Positions 32,312 through 44,586 of a DNA stretch of 64,000 nt are shown one piece after another. Source of the stretch: Coffea arabica. Its lineage: Eukaryota; Streptophyta; Magnoliopsida; Gentianales; Rubiaceae. Made by a program: the position numbers and the translations under genes. Location: the NCBI RefSeq assembly GCF_036785885.1, contig NC_092320.1, positions 16,493,557-16,557,556 on the forward strand, in the 5' to 3' direction. Every line of letters starts with the position of its first letter. Position 1 is the stretch's first letter. The notes beneath the pieces were generated by a model. The model was not told the DNA's origin and did not search any database. It was given only the letters and a program-made list of their open reading frames with translations.

Positions 32312-34129
32312 CAGTGTTTTCAGAACCGGACCGGACCGGCCGGTTCAACCGGTTGGACCGCGAACCGGACAGGCCAACGGTCCGGTCTAGAGCTAAACCC
32401 GGAGAGTAGTCAAGAACCGCTGGAAACCGGATGACTCGGACGAACCGGAAAAACCCGCTTAGACCGTGAACCGGCGGTTTTTAAAACTTTTCAAAATGAA
32501 ATTCCAAATTGTAGCTGCCAAGAGTCAAACACCAAACCTTGTGTTTGTTATAAGAAGCCCTTACCACTGAGCCATAGGCAGCGGACATGATTATTTTGTG
32601 CAAATATCTACTTAACTTATTAAATGAAAAACTAAAAACACCCTAAACCTAAGATACATCAAACTTATTTCTTTGTATATAAAACATATATAAATGCAAA
32701 GATAGTAATAATTGTTAGTATATGTATATATATAATAAATTAGGTGTATTAAATGTGTTAGGACAACCGTTAAAAAAATCCTTTAATAAAATAGCTTTTT
32801 CAAATTATTTTTTAAATTTTTGTAGAAAATGTACGACAACGATTTAATATGTGTAGAATAAAAATAATCAAGAAATAAATTTGTGAAAAAATAAAAAATT
32901 AAAAAAAATGACAATCTAATTTGGTAACTAAATTGAATTGTTTAGATAAGTTATTGTTTTCAAAAATTTTAATTACATCAAAAACACTTGTGCTTTACAT
33001 CACAAATATATTGTTGGTATATCTATGTTTGTTAATGTACTCCCCTTGATTATTAATGTAATCCCCTTGATTTTTTAATTTGTGAAAATAAATAAAAATA
33101 CTTAGACTTTTAATTTCAGTTACAATCTCACAATAAAATAATGGTTGAAATGCAATAATAGATAGAAAGATTGAGTAGGGATATTCTTGCTCAATTGACA
33201 TTGTAGACAAGTATTTAGGAAAAAAATTGATAAGTAATTATTATTTTAAAAAATATTTATAATTACATTGTACACATTCGTACTTTACATCATGACTCCT
33301 TGATTTTTTTTTTTAATTTGTGTGAATAAACAAAATACTTAAAAATTTTAATTTCAATTACAATCTCAAAACAATATCGTAGGTAGTAACATTGAATAAG
33401 GATATTGTTACCTAACTGACTGGTAAATAAATATTAAATAAGGGAACATTGATAAATAATTGGGCGCTAATAACAATTTTCTAGTGGACAAAAAATGTGA
33501 ATATGGAGAATTTTTTTTCTTTCCAATGAATATGGACTGAGTGAGAAAGTCAAATGGCCGAATTGAAAACACAAATTTGAAAAAAGTTAAAAAAGAATTA
33601 TTTTTTTAACCCAAATTATTTAATGCTACAACCACTCACTTTTATCTCATTTTTTGTTTCTTATCAAGTTTGCATTTCTATTTTCGATTCTCTTGACTTC
33701 CTTCGAACTCCAAACTTTCTTTTTTAAATTGCAATCTCTAAATCCCAGAGGCATAAATTTAAAATTTAAGTTTACAATGTCAAATCCTCATAGACGTGAA
33801 TTTTGTATAATTTCAAAATATTGTGATATTTTTTGGATAGATTTAAGATTATTTTGGTAGATATAATTGAAATTGAAATGAAATTTATTTGTTTTAACTT
33901 ATAATTTAAAAAATTTATTTTTGAAAATCCAAGTTATTCAAAAATAGTAAACTTTTCATCATATAAAGTTTTAAATTAGTCTATTGCATGTCTTATTTTG
34001 TGCATATATATATTTATATAAATTATTTTTAAAAAAATTCATTGAACCGAGGTTGAACCGGTCCGACCGGTTGAACCTCGACCCTTTCACTTCGCCGGTT
34101 CAATTGACGGTCCGGGTTTTAAAACATTG
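32312..34129. mobile_element. Non-autonomous hAT element A, 1818 bp (inverted-block copy)
   Basis: A perfect 8-bp target duplication CTATCAGT flanks it (32304-32311 and 34130-34137). Ends are CAGTGTTTTCAGAACCGG (left) and CAATGTTTTAAAACCCGG on the complement of the right. Both ends are rich in CCGG/ACCGGT words. A tRNA-like segment (about 32517-32585, minus strand, with TGGCTCAGTGGTAAGGGC as A box) lies inside. The interior is AT-rich with no transposase. It sits within a minisatellite unit of block R2. Confidence 0.87.
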
Positions 34130-35230
34130 CTATCAGTGTGTATTTTTTATTTTTTTTTACATTAATAGGTTTACCCTTCTTGCTAATTTTTTTTCTTAAG
34201 GTAGGGGAAAAATTCAAAAACATATTAGTTAAAGAGTAAGTTTTTATACATTGAATCTTAAACCTCATCCTTCTTGCTAATTTTTTCAAAGGCAAGGAAA
34301 AATTCAAGAAAATATTAGTTAAAGAGTAAGTTTTTTATACACTATCAGTGAACAATTTTTTTTTCTTTTTACACTAGAAGATTCACCCTTCTTGCTAATT
34401 TTTTTAAGGTAGGGAAAAAACTCAAGTTACATATTAGTTACAAAGTAAGTTTTTTGATGCAATGCATTGTCAGTATATAATTTTTTTTTTTTTTACACTA
34501 GAAGATTCACCCTTCTTGCTACTTTATCTCAGGGCAAGGAAAAATTCAATAGCATATTAGTTAAAGGGTAAGTTTTTAATACATTGTTAGTGTACAAATT
34601 TTTTCATAATAGCATATTCACCTTTCTTCCTAATTTTTTTGTCAAGGCAAGGAAAACTTCAACAACATATTAGTTAAAGAGTAAATTTTTTATATACTGT
34701 CAGTGAACATTTTTTTTACACTAGCATATTTAGATCATGCCATATAATATAAATTCAAATTTGGGATTCAAATCATTCACATATGTGATGCATTTATAAC
34801 TACTAGTGTTTAAAAAATCACTACACACATGTGATGCACTTAAGAAGTTTATGAGGAATTTATCTGTGTGGTTGTTTTCTTAAGCACCGACTCTAGTGAA
34901 TTATATGGAGAGGGCTAGTGCAGTCAGGTACAGTTCAGTCCGGTTATTGTATTTATTATATTATTTGATGCGTAATTACATTACATTATTGTATTCAAGA
35001 TAAAATTAATATATATGAATAAAATATTCAACATAGTACAATATTATGATGTATGTGTACACTACAAATTTAAACATGTACACTGAACGGACCAAACCGT
35101 ACAAAAACACAATTGTATTGAGTCCTTGTCCAAATTTATATATACGCGAGCAACACGATATTTATCAAGGTATTTTGTTAGGATAGTCTAGCGAGTTCTT
35201 ATGCACCAACTCTTCTGACTTGCGCGATTA
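34130..35230. repeat. Repeat block R2: minisatellite of ~95-125-bp units plus spacer
   Basis: Unit starts (CTTCTTGCTAATTTT and variants) lie near 34177, 34271, 34388, 34511 and 34623; each carries AAGGCAAGGAAAAATTCAA, CATATTAGTTAAAGAGTAAG and a CAGTGTACAA-like phrase. Spacer to 35230 matches 24860-25690 of R1. Reversed copies occur in the tandem units at 43486-44586, 52396-53496 and 61306-62406. Confidence 0.78.
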
Positions 35231-35601
35231 TTGGTTACTCAAGAATTCTTTCCCGTTATTATGAATTCTTCCTTTCCAGTTAGACTGGTAATATTTCTTT
35301 TCTCAGCATATATGGGCAGCACCAAAAAAAAAAAAAAAGACTATTCCTCCAAAAAAAAAATAATAAATAAAGAAGAAGATCATACTTCACTAAAGAGACC
35401 AAACACCATTTATTCAGGCAAAAACAAGAAACAATACATGTTAAGCTGATAAAGGCTATATGAGATACGTAATAAAAGGCACTGCATCACAAGACAAGAT
35501 GCTAGTTTCATGCTTATAACATCAGACCGTGATATATAGAAAAAGCAGAATTGCTTTCTAATTAATGAAGCACCAGCAATTATTTCAACATTTAAACTAT
35601 T

Positions 35602-36569
35602 CTAAGCAGTGGGATAAGAAGCCTGGCTGGCGATGCCACAAAGGCCTTCTGGAGCACCAGTGTCTCTCTGAAGGCGCATGTACCCATCCTCACCCCAGCT
35701 AGTTCCCCAGGAATTCTTAACCAACCAATACTTGGTTCCATCCTCACTTGTACCGTATCCAACTAGTGTCACGGCATGGTCCAAGTTATTCCCACAATCG
35801 CCGGAGAAAACGCCGCTTTGATAGTTTTTGAAGTCCATGCCGCTGCCTTCAATGCCAACTGATACGGGTTGTTTAGACACGGCCTGCAGAAGAGCATCCT
35901 CGTTATTCTGAGGGACATCTTCATAACTTGTGATCCGGACAGCTCCTTGGTCGTTATTGCAAGTGCCATCAGCTCCTTGATATGGGTACTCGGATTCAGT
36001 GGCGAGGCCATTGCTAGCAATGAAATTAAATGCTTCATCCATGCGACCTCCACTGCAGCCATGATTACTACTGGTATCACAGTCAACAAGCTGTTGCTCA
36101 GACAGCGAGGTTAGCTGACCGGCTTTGAGTTTATGAATTCCTTCTACGGCTGCAACAGCTGAAAATGCCCAACAACATCCTGCATTTTCATTATCCAAAG
36201 GGGTTTTTCATCCTAATTAGCCCAACTTCATATAGACATTTTGGCATGGAAAGCATATACTAATGGTGGTCAAATATTGGACTTACCACAAGCTGCCTGG
36301 TCCTTGACTCCAGTGACAGCACCTTTCTGTCTCCAGTCCGTGGAAGGCGGAGCGTCACTGACATCTGCATACCTGAATGAAGTTCCTTGAGATACGTCTT
36401 TCCTTGGTTTGTAGTTGTACCCAGTGCTGGCTGATAGGAACTCTTCGTTTGTCAGGTCAGCAAATCGGTTAATGCCCAACACGTAAGACTTGTTCAGATT
36501 ACATCCCAGTATAGCTAGTGGTGCATCAGCACATCCCAGAATCACTTTAGTTGAACAAGAAGATGCCAT
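35602..36569 (-). CDS. Chimeric, N-terminally truncated SAG39-like cysteine protease
   Basis: Exon 2 (36179-35602) and the intron (36286-36180) equal those of the tandem copies, but exon 1 keeps only residues 77 onward (NKSYVLGINRFAD). A ~1020-bp deletion at about 36493-36495 joined it to sequence normally ~0.6 kb upstream of the promoter, removing the TATA box, signal peptide and most of the I29 propeptide. By chance the junction is in frame with an ATG at 36569, giving a predicted 286-residue protein whose first 25 residues (MASSCSTKVILGCADAPLAI...) are new. Catalytic Cys97, His229 and Asn250 remain. With no signal peptide and no recognised promoter it is probably silent or mislocalised; a pseudogene is as likely as a gene. 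Confidence 0.7.
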
Positions 36570-36612
36570 CGAAGTCTATGCAGCAAGTCCAGTCGGAGAA
36601 GTTGATAAACTG

Positions 36613-37495
36613 TTGAGCAAGAATATCCCTACTCAATCTTTCTATCTATTATTGCATTTCAACCATTATTTTATTGTGAGATTGTAACTGAAATTAAAAG
36701 TCTAAGTATTTTTATTTATTTTCACAAATTAAAAAATCAAGGGGATTACATTAATAATCAAGGGGAGTACATTAACAAACATAGATATACCAACAATATA
36801 TTTGTGATGTAAAGCACAAGTGTTTTTGATGTAATTAAAATTTTTGAAAACAATAACTTATCTAAACAATTCAATTTAGTTACCAAATTAGATTGTCATT
36901 TTTTTTAATTTTTTATTTTTTCACAAATTTATTTCTTGATTATTTTTATTCTACACATATTAAATCGTTGTCGTACATTTTCTACAAAAATTTAAAAAAT
37001 AATTTGAAAAAGCTATTTTATTAAAGGATTTTTTTAACGGTTGTCCTAACACATTTAATACACCTAATTTATTATATATATACATATACTAACAATTATT
37101 ACTATCTTTGCATTTATATATGTTTTATATACAAAGAAATAAGTTTGATGTATCTTAGGTTTAGGGTGTTTTTAGTTTTTCATTTAATAAGTTAAGTAGA
37201 TATTTGCACAAAATAATCATGTCCGCTGCCTATGGCTCAGTGGTAAGGGCTTCTTATAACAAACACAAGGTTTGGTGTTTGACTCTTGGCAGCTACAATT
37301 TGGAATTTCATTTTGAAAAGTTTTAAAAACCGCCGGTTCACGGTCTAAGCGGGTTTTTCCGGTTCGTCCGAGTCATCCGGTTTCCAGCGGTTCTTGACTA
37401 CTCTCCGGGTTTAGCTCTAGACCGGACCGTTGGCCTGTCCGGTTCGCGGTCCAACCGGTTGAACCGGCCGGTCCGGTCCGGTTCTGAAAACACTG
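36613..37495. mobile_element. hAT element A, truncated at the inversion junction
   Basis: The right part of the element, ending ...CTGAAAACACTG followed by ACTGATAG. Its left half is replaced at 36612/36613 by inverted-block sequence. Confidence 0.82.
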
Positions 37496-37876
37496 ACTGA
37501 TAGTACATAAAAAAAACTTAGGCCTTTTTTGAAAACCCCAATTTAGCATTTAAAGTTAATGAATTTAGATATTAACATATTCAAATGTATTTGATAACAA
37601 GAAAAAAAATTATAGTTTTTAAGCATTTTTGCAAACTCTCGATTACATCTAGTTGTCTGGGCTTGGAGAGTATGCCCGACAGTCTTGATTTAGTTAGCCA
37701 AGTAGTTACAGTTACAATATGTTATGGATCTGCCAACGTAATAATGGAGACTAGTTAAGGGGTTAAGATTTTGAGTCTTTGATTTTCTTCCGTTACCTTA
37801 CAATTCATTGTGTAAAATTATCTCCATAAGTGTTCCTCAAATCGGTTGTTTTCAGCTAATTGGTACCACAATCATG

Positions 37877-39067
37877 CAATGTTTTCAGAATTGGACTGCA
37901 CTGCAAACCGGACATTTCAACGGTCCGGTCTAATGCTAAAACCGGAGATTAATGAAAAATCGTTAGAAACCAAGTGAACTGGACAAACTGTGAAAAATCG
38001 TTTAGACAATGAACCGGCGGTTTTGAAAATTTTCAAATGAAAACAATTTCAAGAATGCAACCACTAAGATTTGAACCCTAATCCTCGTTTAGACAGTGAA
38101 CCGGCAGTTTTAAAAATTTTCAAATGAAAACAATTTCAAGAATGCAACCACTAAGATTTGAACCGTAATCCTTAAGGCAACAAGAAGGATTTCTTACCGT
38201 TAGACTACAACCACAGGACAAACGTATTTTGTGTATAAATCTACTTAACTTATTTAGTGAAAAACTAAAAATTAAATTAAAAAAGAGAAACCCCAGCACT
38301 AGCGACTAAGACACGTCGGCTCTTATTTCTTTGTTTTGCTTTACTTCCTCATCGGCTCATCCTCCTCTATCTTCTTTTCCCTCTTCTCCTTTTAGCCTTT
38401 CGGCCATGAATTGAACTATTTTTGTATGATTTCTTTGGCTCAGTTGCAGAGTTGCAGTTCGTGTAATGCACAGGTAAATTTTGAAGGAAATCTAAAGAAG
38501 CACTAATCTAGTAATCTAGTTTCTTTTTTATTTTATTTTATTTTTTTACATGAATTCGTCCTTTTTTGTCTATTTTTGTTTATAGATAAAGATAACTCGA
38601 AGCCAGGCAATCATCATTGACTGGGGTTTGTTTTGTTGGCAGTGCCATTGACCAATCCAGTGAAGGTCTTCAAGGTATGAATTTATTCCATTAGTTTTTT
38701 TTTTTAATTTTAGTTTCATTTTATAACTATTATTTCTTTCTTCGATTTTTTTTTTTTAAAAATCTCTGGTTTGTACCCTTTTTGCTTTGTTGGGGGAGTA
38801 CAAGTACAAAATAGGTGGTTTTTTTTTTTAATTGATGCAGACAGTCCAACTTGGTTTAGAAATTTTGGTTATGTTTATCATTCCATTTCATGTATATATT
38901 TTAGAAATTTTATTATTATCTCAACTTAAATTTAGTTTTAAATTGTGTTGATGAATGCATTTTAAGGACTTAAGTTATCAATAACTATGTTGGATTGTGC
39001 ATGAGTCGTCAAGTTCAAGTGTAGAGTGACGACCTGTGACTGTGAGTGCTTAGTACTGAAGTTGCAA

Positions 39068-39101
<34 letters not shown>

Positions 39102-39181
39102 ATGAACCGATAAATCGGTCGGTCGGACCGTGAACTGCTCCCTTCTCCGATTCACTGGCCAGTCCGAGTTTAGAAACATTG
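37877..39181. mobile_element. Non-autonomous hAT element B (unit 1 copy)
   Basis: Same element as 30624-31929 in opposite orientation; flanking 8-mers CAATCATG and CAATTATG. It carries the tRNA-like segment (about 38155-38210), several exon-like stretches with splice-like borders (38430-38660) and a (TA)n run (39069-39098). Confidence 0.8.
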
Positions 39182-40289
39182 CAATTATGCAAGAGAGTAT
39201 GAATTAAAATAAAATTTTCGGCTGTGACTTCCACAGTTAGACTAACCTAGTCTACACAATACACAAAGGAGGAGTCCACTATGTGGTGCCAGTACATATT
39301 TGCCATTTTTTAAACTTCTTGTAATATCTTCACTAGTAAGAGTATTTACCTTTTCTACACATACAGAAATAATAATTTCAAGGGTAATTTAGTGAATTGA
39401 TTGCTTCCCCAGCCTCCTATTTTTAAGAGCTTAATGTAGAGATTTTAATTACGTTAGCAACTACCAAATAAATAAGTGAACACAATACAAGAAACCCTCA
39501 CCATAAATATTTTCCAAGTGAAAAACATTTTTTGTGACAAATATTTACAAGTGATCATAATTTTAATCACCGGCACGCATATATTATGTACCTTAAACAC
39601 TAATTAATTTAAATAAAACCATAAGAGGCAGCAAAAATGTTTGCCTACTTTCTAAATTGACATCAAGTCAAACCCAAGGAAGGCAATTAAAATGGAAAAA
39701 AAAACTTGAATTTGGCTTGAAAATTGAAAAGATTAGAGCCAGGATGACACATTCAAAAGTTGAGGATTTAACTAAGAGCACGAGGAACTTAATTTCAAGG
39801 ATTACTAATGGCATCATTTATACAAGTGTAAATGAGTCTACTCAACCCAAACACTTCAGTGTTTAATTTTGTTTATTTATTTTAATGTGTTCAGCAATAC
39901 GTTCAAATTTGGCATATTTGCTTATCAAAAAATTGAACTAAAATAACCTTTAATCAAGTCAAGCTTGAATCAATTTATAGTAACTTGAGTTTTTTTACAC
40001 ATAAATTTCAAGTTTTATGCTGATTGAATCAAGTTCAAGTTAAATTTAAAATTTTACTGAGCACAAAATACTATTTATAATTAACTTGATTAGTTAGCAA
40101 ACCAAACTCTTTTCTCATGGAGATGATTTTGAGAATCAAGTAATTTCATTTCTCTTTCAACCCTAGGAATTTACTCAAATAGACTAAAACTAAAATAAAG
40201 TTCGGTACTTAATTCACTCTCTGCGTGACATTTTGCTGCTCTAGTCCTTGCAAGTCGGCCTTAGTAACCGCGGTCGCACTTGCATGTTT

Positions 40290-40686
40290 CAGCGGTGGAG
40301 CCACATATAGTTGAGGGAGAACAATTGCACCCCCTCAATTTTGAGAAAATTATGTTTTAAGCTTAGAAAGTTCAGAAATTTCTAATATCGTTACTTATTT
40401 GCCCTTCTAAAATTTTAAAAAATCCCTTTCCTATCATACATAGCTCCCAAAAATAATTAAAAAATTATAATCATCACCCTTCACAAGAGTGTTAGACTTA
40501 CCAAAAATGTTAATTCAAAGGTAATTTTCACTATAAATTTTAAGCGCAATTTAAATTAAAAAAAAGTATATTTACCATAGGAGAGTATGAATTTTTAAGA
40601 TGGACATATTTATTGGTTTTAAACTCTACTATTATCGTGCTATCGTAAATTGACGCCCTAACTCTAGGGTCCTGACTCCGCCATTG
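40290..40686. mobile_element. hAT-type MITE (unit 1 copy)
   Basis: Same 397-bp element as 29119-29515, reversed, with flanks GCATGTTT and GCATGTTC. Confidence 0.8.
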
Positions 40687-41862
40687 GCATGTTCCGAACG
40701 GAACTCTAATGGAGACTTTATCAATTCCACAGAAATTGCTGCATGGGACATGAATTTCGAGGTCTTCGCCGTTACACTGCAGTAAATTACTTGAGGTCCC
40801 GGTCTTTACATTTCTTTAACAGCCATCAACTTCTGCTGTCCTAATCCTTACACAAATTGCGGCGGCACTTGAATGTTCCGCGGGGCAGATTGAACTCCGA
40901 TCGAAACTTCATCAACTTCTTCTGCAAGACTTGCCGCATAGACTTCATTAGCGAATCAGCTTCTTGGTTTACAAATTACTGAGGTCTTGCTCATTACAGG
41001 TCTTGAACAGCCATCAATTTTTGTCCTTACCCTTACCAATCGCGGAGCACAAGAGTGTTCGACGGGGAAGAATGAACTCCGGCAGTTTATCAACTTCTCC
41101 GACTGGACTTGCTGCATAGACTTCGATGGCATCTTCTTGTTCAACTAAAGTGATTCTGGGATGTGCTGATGCACCACTAGCTATACTGGGATGTAATCTG
41201 GATAGATACTTTGTGTTTATTGAATCATGTCCCCGTGAAGTATCCTTTGCTTTTGATGAGGACAATAGACGGGTTTGCCATCCCCATCTGTTGTACTTTT
41301 CTTTATTATTTACCTAAAAAAATCAAGTTGAATTATACCCTTAACTCGTGTTTATTTTGAACGTTGCATTCAAAACTCCAATTTTTGGATACATTGCATC
41401 ACCTGATTTGATATTAGTGTAGTCATATATAGATGTTTCCAAATGTGAAAGATGCAAACATTTTTTATTTTAAGACACCTCACCGCTTTTCAATATATTA
41501 TATTATTTTTTAGTTTCATATTTCTTCAATTACTTAAATATAAGATAAACTGCAAGAGCATAAGGTACAAATGTCTAAGTAAGAAATAGTGCATAATTTC
41601 AGGATAGGTTTCATTAGAAGAAAAGGGGAATAAAGTTGTTTCTAAATAGACCATTCACTAAAGAGTATCACATATAACTAATTCTTAATAGTTTGATAAA
41701 GAGTATCACAAATACTTCCTACGTCTGCCCCAAAACCAACGCTCACGCATGCCAACCGAGCTTCTGATTGCCCATCAATCTAGGGCATAATTTTGCCAGA
41801 GTTTCTAGGACCAAAACGATGGAAATTTGGTCATAATTAACTCAGCTTTCCGAACTGAAATC

Positions 41863-41870
41863 TATAAATA
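41863..41870 (+). promoter_or_regulatory. TATA box of the protease in unit 1
   Basis: TATAAATA 124 bp before the ATG at 41994. Confidence 0.75.
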
Positions 41871-41993
41871 GCTAGCTGGTATTCTGAATGGAAGCAGTGT
41901 GGCTTCCCATTCAAATCTTTTGCACCATAATTTATTGGCTTTATACTCTCAGATTCTTCCATTCACTTGTTTCTTTGAGCTCTTAATCAAACA

Positions 41994-43114
41994 ATGGCTT
42001 GGACATTCAATTCTATGCTGGTTACTGCCGCATTCTTACTGCTGGCGATGTTGGCTTCTCAAGCTACGGCCCGCAGCTTGGATGAAGCCTCATTGACTGA
42101 AAAGCACGAGCAGTGGATGGTTGAACACGGACGGGTTTACAAGGATGAGGCAGAGAAGGCAAAGCGATTCAAGATTTTCAAGGAAACTGTGGAGTACATT
42201 GAGGCCTTCAACAAGGCTGGGAACAAGTCTTACGTGTTGGGCATTAACCGATTTGCTGACCTGACAAACGAAGAGTTCCTATCAGCCAGCACTGGGTACA
42301 ACTACAAACCAAGGAAAGACGTATCTCAAGGAACTTCATTCAGGTATGCAGATGTCAGTGACGCTCCGCCTTCCACGGACTGGAGACAGAAAGGTGCTGT
42401 CACTGGAGTCAAGGACCAGGCAGCTTGTGGTAAGTCCAATATTTGACCACCATTAGTATATGCTTTCCATGCCAAAATGTCTATATGAAGTTGGGCTAAT
42501 TAGGATGAAAAACCCCTTTGGATAATGAAAATGCAGGATGTTGTTGGGCATTTTCAGCTGTTGCAGCCGTAGAAGGAATTCATAAACTCAAAGCCGGTCA
42601 GCTAACCTCGCTGTCTGAGCAACAGCTTGTTGACTGTGATACCAGTAGTAATCATGGCTGCAGTGGAGGTCGCATGGATGAAGCATTTAATTTCATTGCT
42701 AGCAATGGCCTCGCCACTGAATCCGAGTACCCATATCAAGGAGCTGATGGCACTTGCAATAACGACCAAGGAGCTGTCCGGATCACAAGTTATGAAGATG
42801 TCCCTCAGAATAACGAGGATGCTCTTCTGCAGGCCGTGTCTAAACAACCCGTATCAGTTGGCATTGAAGGCAGCGGCATGGACTTCAAAAACTATCAAAG
42901 CGGCGTTTTCTCCGGCGATTGTGGGAATAACTTGGACCATGCCGTGACACTAGTTGGATACGGTACAAGTGAGGATGGAACCAAGTATTGGTTGGTTAAG
43001 AATTCCTGGGGAACTAGCTGGGGTGAGGATGGGTACATGCGCCTTCAGAGAGACACTGGTGCTCCAGAAGGCCTTTGTGGCATCGCCAGCCAGGCTTCTT
43101 ATCCCACTGCTTAG
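41994..43114 (+). CDS. Papain-type cysteine protease, SAG39-like (tandem copy 1)
   Basis: Exons 41994-42429 and 42537-43114; 107-bp intron (donor TGTG|GTAAGT, acceptor ATGCAG|GATG) in phase 1 within the active-site Gly codon. 337 residues: signal peptide 1-26, I29 propeptide about 35-95 (GINRFAD at 83-89), mature C1A enzyme from about 125. Gln142, Cys148, His280 and Asn301 form a complete catalytic set; three disulfide-type Cys positions of the family are also present. It carries Thr169 and Ser230, the derived state shared with the chimera at 35602 and the other tandem copies. The promoter with its TATA box is duplicated with the gene, so dosage should rise with copy number. Likely a secretory or vacuolar zymogen active in senescence or stress proteolysis. 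Confidence 0.93.
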
Positions 43115-43485
43115 AATAGTTTAAATGTTGAAATAATTGCTGGTGCTTCATTAATTAGAAAGCAATTCTGCTTTTTCTATATATCACGGTCTGATGTTAT
43201 AAGCATGAAACTAGCATCTTGTCTTGTGATGCAGTGCCTTTTATTACGTATCTCATATAGCCTTTATCAGCTTAACATGTATTGTTTCTTGTTTTTGCCT
43301 GAATAAATGGTGTTTGGTCTCTTTAGTGAAGTATGATCTTCTTCTTTATTTATTATTTTTTTTTTGGAGGAATAGTCTTTTTTTTTTTTTTTGGTGCTGC
43401 CCATATATGCTGAGAAAAGAAATATTACCAGTCTAACTGGAAAGGAAGAATTCATAATAACGGGAAAGAATTCTTGAGTAACCAA

Positions 43486-44586
43486 TAATCGCGCAAGTCA
43501 GAAGAGTTGGTGCATAAGAACTCGCTAGACTATCCTAACAAAATACCTTGATAAATATCGTGTTGCTCGCGTATATATAAATTTGGACAAGGACTCAATA
43601 CAATTGTGTTTTTGTACGGTTTGGTCCGTTCAGTGTACATGTTTAAATTTGTAGTGTACACATACATCATAATATTGTACTATGTTGAATATTTTATTCA
43701 TATATATTAATTTTATCTTGAATACAATAATGTAATGTAATTACGCATCAAATAATATAATAAATACAATAACCGGACTGAACTGTACCTGACTGCACTA
43801 GCCCTCTCCATATAATTCACTAGAGTCGGTGCTTAAGAAAACAACCACACAGATAAATTCCTCATAAACTTCTTAAGTGCATCACATGTGTGTAGTGATT
43901 TTTTAAACACTAGTAGTTATAAATGCATCACATATGTGAATGATTTGAATCCCAAATTTGAATTTATATTATATGGCATGATCTAAATATGCTAGTGTAA
44001 AAAAAATGTTCACTGACAGTATATAAAAAATTTACTCTTTAACTAATATGTTGTTGAAGTTTTCCTTGCCTTGACAAAAAAATTAGGAAGAAAGGTGAAT
44101 ATGCTATTATGAAAAAATTTGTACACTAACAATGTATTAAAAACTTACCCTTTAACTAATATGCTATTGAATTTTTCCTTGCCCTGAGATAAAGTAGCAA
44201 GAAGGGTGAATCTTCTAGTGTAAAAAAAAAAAAAATTATATACTGACAATGCATTGCATCAAAAAACTTACTTTGTAACTAATATGTAACTTGAGTTTTT
44301 TCCCTACCTTAAAAAAATTAGCAAGAAGGGTGAATCTTCTAGTGTAAAAAGAAAAAAAAATTGTTCACTGATAGTGTATAAAAAACTTACTCTTTAACTA
44401 ATATTTTCTTGAATTTTTCCTTGCCTTTGAAAAAATTAGCAAGAAGGATGAGGTTTAAGATTCAATGTATAAAAACTTACTCTTTAACTAATATGTTTTT
44501 GAATTTTTCCCCTACCTTAAGAAAAAAAATTAGCAAGAAGGGTAAACCTATTAATGTAAAAAAAAATAAAAAATACACACTGATAG
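43486..44586. repeat. Reversed R block (unit 1)
   Basis: Complement of 34130-35230, downstream of the protease and next to hAT element A. Confidence 0.75.

Larger units (their letters stand above)
26354..36612 (-). repeat. Inverted block of the amplified ~8.9-kb segment (one full unit plus part of a second)
   Basis: Mirror positions sum to about 78716 with 42.2-52.4 kb (for example 35602 with 43114, 33210 with 45506). It therefore contains one full unit with the protease at 26691-27811, and a second partial unit with the truncated protease at 35602. The partial unit lacks about 1020 bp present at 27585-28604. The block flips orientation at 36612/36613. Confidence 0.88.

Noticed and set aside
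32517-32585. Functional tRNA gene
   Set aside because: The D and T arms are poorly formed and the segment sits inside a transposon; a tRNA-like relic is the better reading.
39657-39866. 69-codon Lys-rich frame, repeated in every unit
   Set aside because: Repeated only through unit duplication. No promoter, splice or domain support.
42602-42947. 81- and 106-codon frames overlapping protease exon 2
   Set aside because: Shadows of the real coding frame on other frames and strands.
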